Below, one piece after another: positions 62,966-64,000 of a DNA stretch of 64,000 nt. The notes under the pieces are model-generated. The model saw nothing but the letters and a program-made list of their open reading frames with translations, had not been told where the DNA came from and did not search any database. Within the stretch, counting starts at the first letter, position 1. The number at the start of each line of letters is the position of its first letter. Source of the DNA: Roseibium litorale. GTDB taxonomy: Bacteria > Pseudomonadota > Alphaproteobacteria > Rhizobiales > Stappiaceae. The position numbers and the translations under genes were made by a program. The DNA is taken from positions 62,001 to 126,000 of the forward strand of contig NZ_JACYXI010000001.1 of assembly GCF_014842915.1 (NCBI RefSeq), read 5' to 3'.

Positions 62966-64000
62966 ATGGCGCACGACACCGGCAAGTCCTTGCTTTGCAA
63001 CCTCTTCGACGTTGCCGTGACCTCCGCCAAGCCAGATGCTGTTCTGGCAAACTTTCTGCCGGAAAAGCCTGCCACAGGCCGCGTGGCCGTCGTTGCCGCA
63101 GGCAAGGCCGCTGCAGCGATGGCGGCAGCGCTGGAAGAGGTCTGGGGAGCTTGCGAAGGTCTCGCCCTCACCCGCTATGGCCATGCGGTGCCGACCAAAA
63201 GCATAGAAGTGATCGAGGCAGCGCACCCGGTGCCGGATGAGGCCGGACGGATTGCAGCAGGCCGGATTCTCGATCTCGCCAGCAGCCTGACCGAAGGCGA
63301 CACGCTGGTCACCCTCATCTCTGGCGGCGCGTCAGCGCTGCTGTCCAGGGGAGCGGGCGTAATCAGCCTTGAGGAGAAGGCAGAGCTGACCCGTGCCTTG
63401 CTCGCCTCCGGTGCCGGCATCGGCGAGATGAACACCGTCCGCAGGCACATTTCCGCGATTAAGGGCGGACGGCTGGCAGCTGCGGCCTACCCTGCCCGCT
63501 GCCTGACCTTTGCCATCTCCGATGTGCCTGGCGACCAGCCGGAAATCATCGGTTCCGGCCCAACGGTTGCCGATCCGACCACCCAGGCCCAGGCCAAAGC
63601 GATTCTCGCCAAATACCGCATCGGCGTTCCAGCCAGCATTCAGTCCGTCCTGGAAGATCCGGCCTTCGAAAGCCCGAAGCCTGGCGACGAGAGCCTGTCA
63701 CGCACCGGATTTCACATGATCGCCACGCCGCAAATGGCGCTGGAGGCGGCCAAGGCCGCTGCGCCCTTGCCCTGCCACCTCCTCGGCGATGCGATCGAAG
63801 GGGAAGCCCGGGAGGTCGGCCGCGCCTTTGCGGGCCTTGCACGTGCCGTGAAAGAAGGAAAATCCGCCTTCACAGCACCCTGCCTGCTGCTTTCCGGCGG
63901 AGAGACGACCGTGACCCTGCCAAGGGGCGCCAGTGGCCGCGGCGGCCGCAACGTGGAGTGGCTGATGGGCTTTGCCGAAGGCATTGCCGGGATTGGGGGC
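62966..64000 (+). CDS. gckA: Glycerate 2-kinase (GckA/MOFRL family), 3' end outside window
   Basis: 345 codons visible. LFDVAVTSAKPDAVL, VAAGKAAAAMAAALEE, TLISGGASALLSRGA, MNTVRRHISAIKGGRLA and LLSGGETTVTL are family blocks. It phosphorylates glycerate at position 2 in the serine cycle or glyoxylate/tartrate use. ATG 62966 starts the family sequence; no strong ribosome site. About 70-80 residues are missing at the window edge. Confidence 0.93.
   Translation, partial: MAHDTGKSLLCNLFDVAVTSAKPDAVLANFLPEKPATGRVAVVAAGKAAAAMAAALEEVWGACEGLALTRYGHAVPTKSIEVIEAAHPVPDEAGRIAAGRILDLASSLTEGDTLVTLISGGASALLSRGAGVISLEEKAELTRALLASGAGIGEMNTVRRHISAIKGGRLAAAAYPARCLTFAISDVPGDQPEIIGSGPTVADPTTQAQAKAILAKYRIGVPASIQSVLEDPAFESPKPGDESLSRTGFHMIATPQMALEAAKAAAPLPCHLLGDAIEGEAREVGRAFAGLARAVKEGKSAFTAPCLLLSGGETTVTLPRGASGRGGRNVEWLMGFAEGIAGIGG

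Overview
The window looks like chromosomal DNA of a high-GC marine-type alphaproteobacterium (Hyphomicrobiales/Rhodobacterales; the gene content best recalls Roseibium/Labrenzia-Stappia relatives). The evidence is GC-rich coding with few spacer bases, the rplM-rpsI pair, a class I PHA synthase, glutathione-dependent formaldehyde oxidation, a Paracoccus-type sox cluster and a CIO-type cytochrome bd. This placement is inferred from gene families, not from a database search.

Layout. 1-6.6 kb: fragment of an unknown gene, a small membrane protein, a P-loop ATPase, an M3 oligopeptidase, a DUF423 protein, and a cytochrome P450 followed closely by an LpxL-like acyltransferase. 6.6-13.9 kb: a palindromic repeat with a C15 tract, the formaldehyde-detoxification operon (adhC, a GNAT gene, fghA), an HD/HD-GYP protein with an EEP nuclease, a PiT phosphate transporter and a Nudix hydrolase. 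14-21.4 kb: nitrilase-fold amidohydrolase, then an aminotransferase-hom-glpX-recJ series on the minus strand. 21.4-31 kb: phaC, a PAS-GAF-GGDEF-EAL protein, a sugar kinase, agmatinase, an FkbM methyltransferase and rplM-rpsI. 31-38.2 kb: a candidate small RNA, a GGDEF protein, a MITE-like element inserted at that gene's stop codon, a thioesterase, an Lrp regulator divergent from phhA-phhB, an enoyl-CoA hydratase and a VWA protein. 38.4-42.9 kb: metY, then a translationally coupled PLP enzyme/glutamine amidotransferase pair with a divergent Lrp regulator.

42.9-54.3 kb is the most specialised block: thiosulfate oxidation. Two YeeE/YedE (SoxT-like) sulfur transporters flank a Tat-exported metallo-beta-lactamase-fold protein; soxS, soxR and the second transporter read left, and soxW-X-Y-Z-A-B-C-D read right. 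SoxR carries the two cysteines of persulfide-sensing ArsR proteins. AT-rich sites sharing an ATTCAAA motif lie in three of the promoter regions. SoxV, SoxE and SoxF are absent here and SoxD is a short single-haem form.

55-59.5 kb is a galactose/galactonate (De Ley-Doudoroff type) operon: SDR dehydrogenase, dgoK, dgoA and an SMP-30 lactonase, divergent from an IclR regulator. The operon ends in an 18-codon remnant that reads as the start of a GH42 beta-galactosidase, still coupled to the lactonase stop codon. The SDR has Asn where the catalytic Lys is expected. 59.6-64 kb: cioAB (cytochrome bd) with an FNR-like box next to its start, an acyl-ester hydrolase, and a glycerate 2-kinase cut by the window edge.

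No rRNA, tRNA, CRISPR array, prophage or autonomous transposase was found. Non-coding elements of note are palindromic repeat elements of at least two families, duplicated hairpins, the MITE and several candidate operators.
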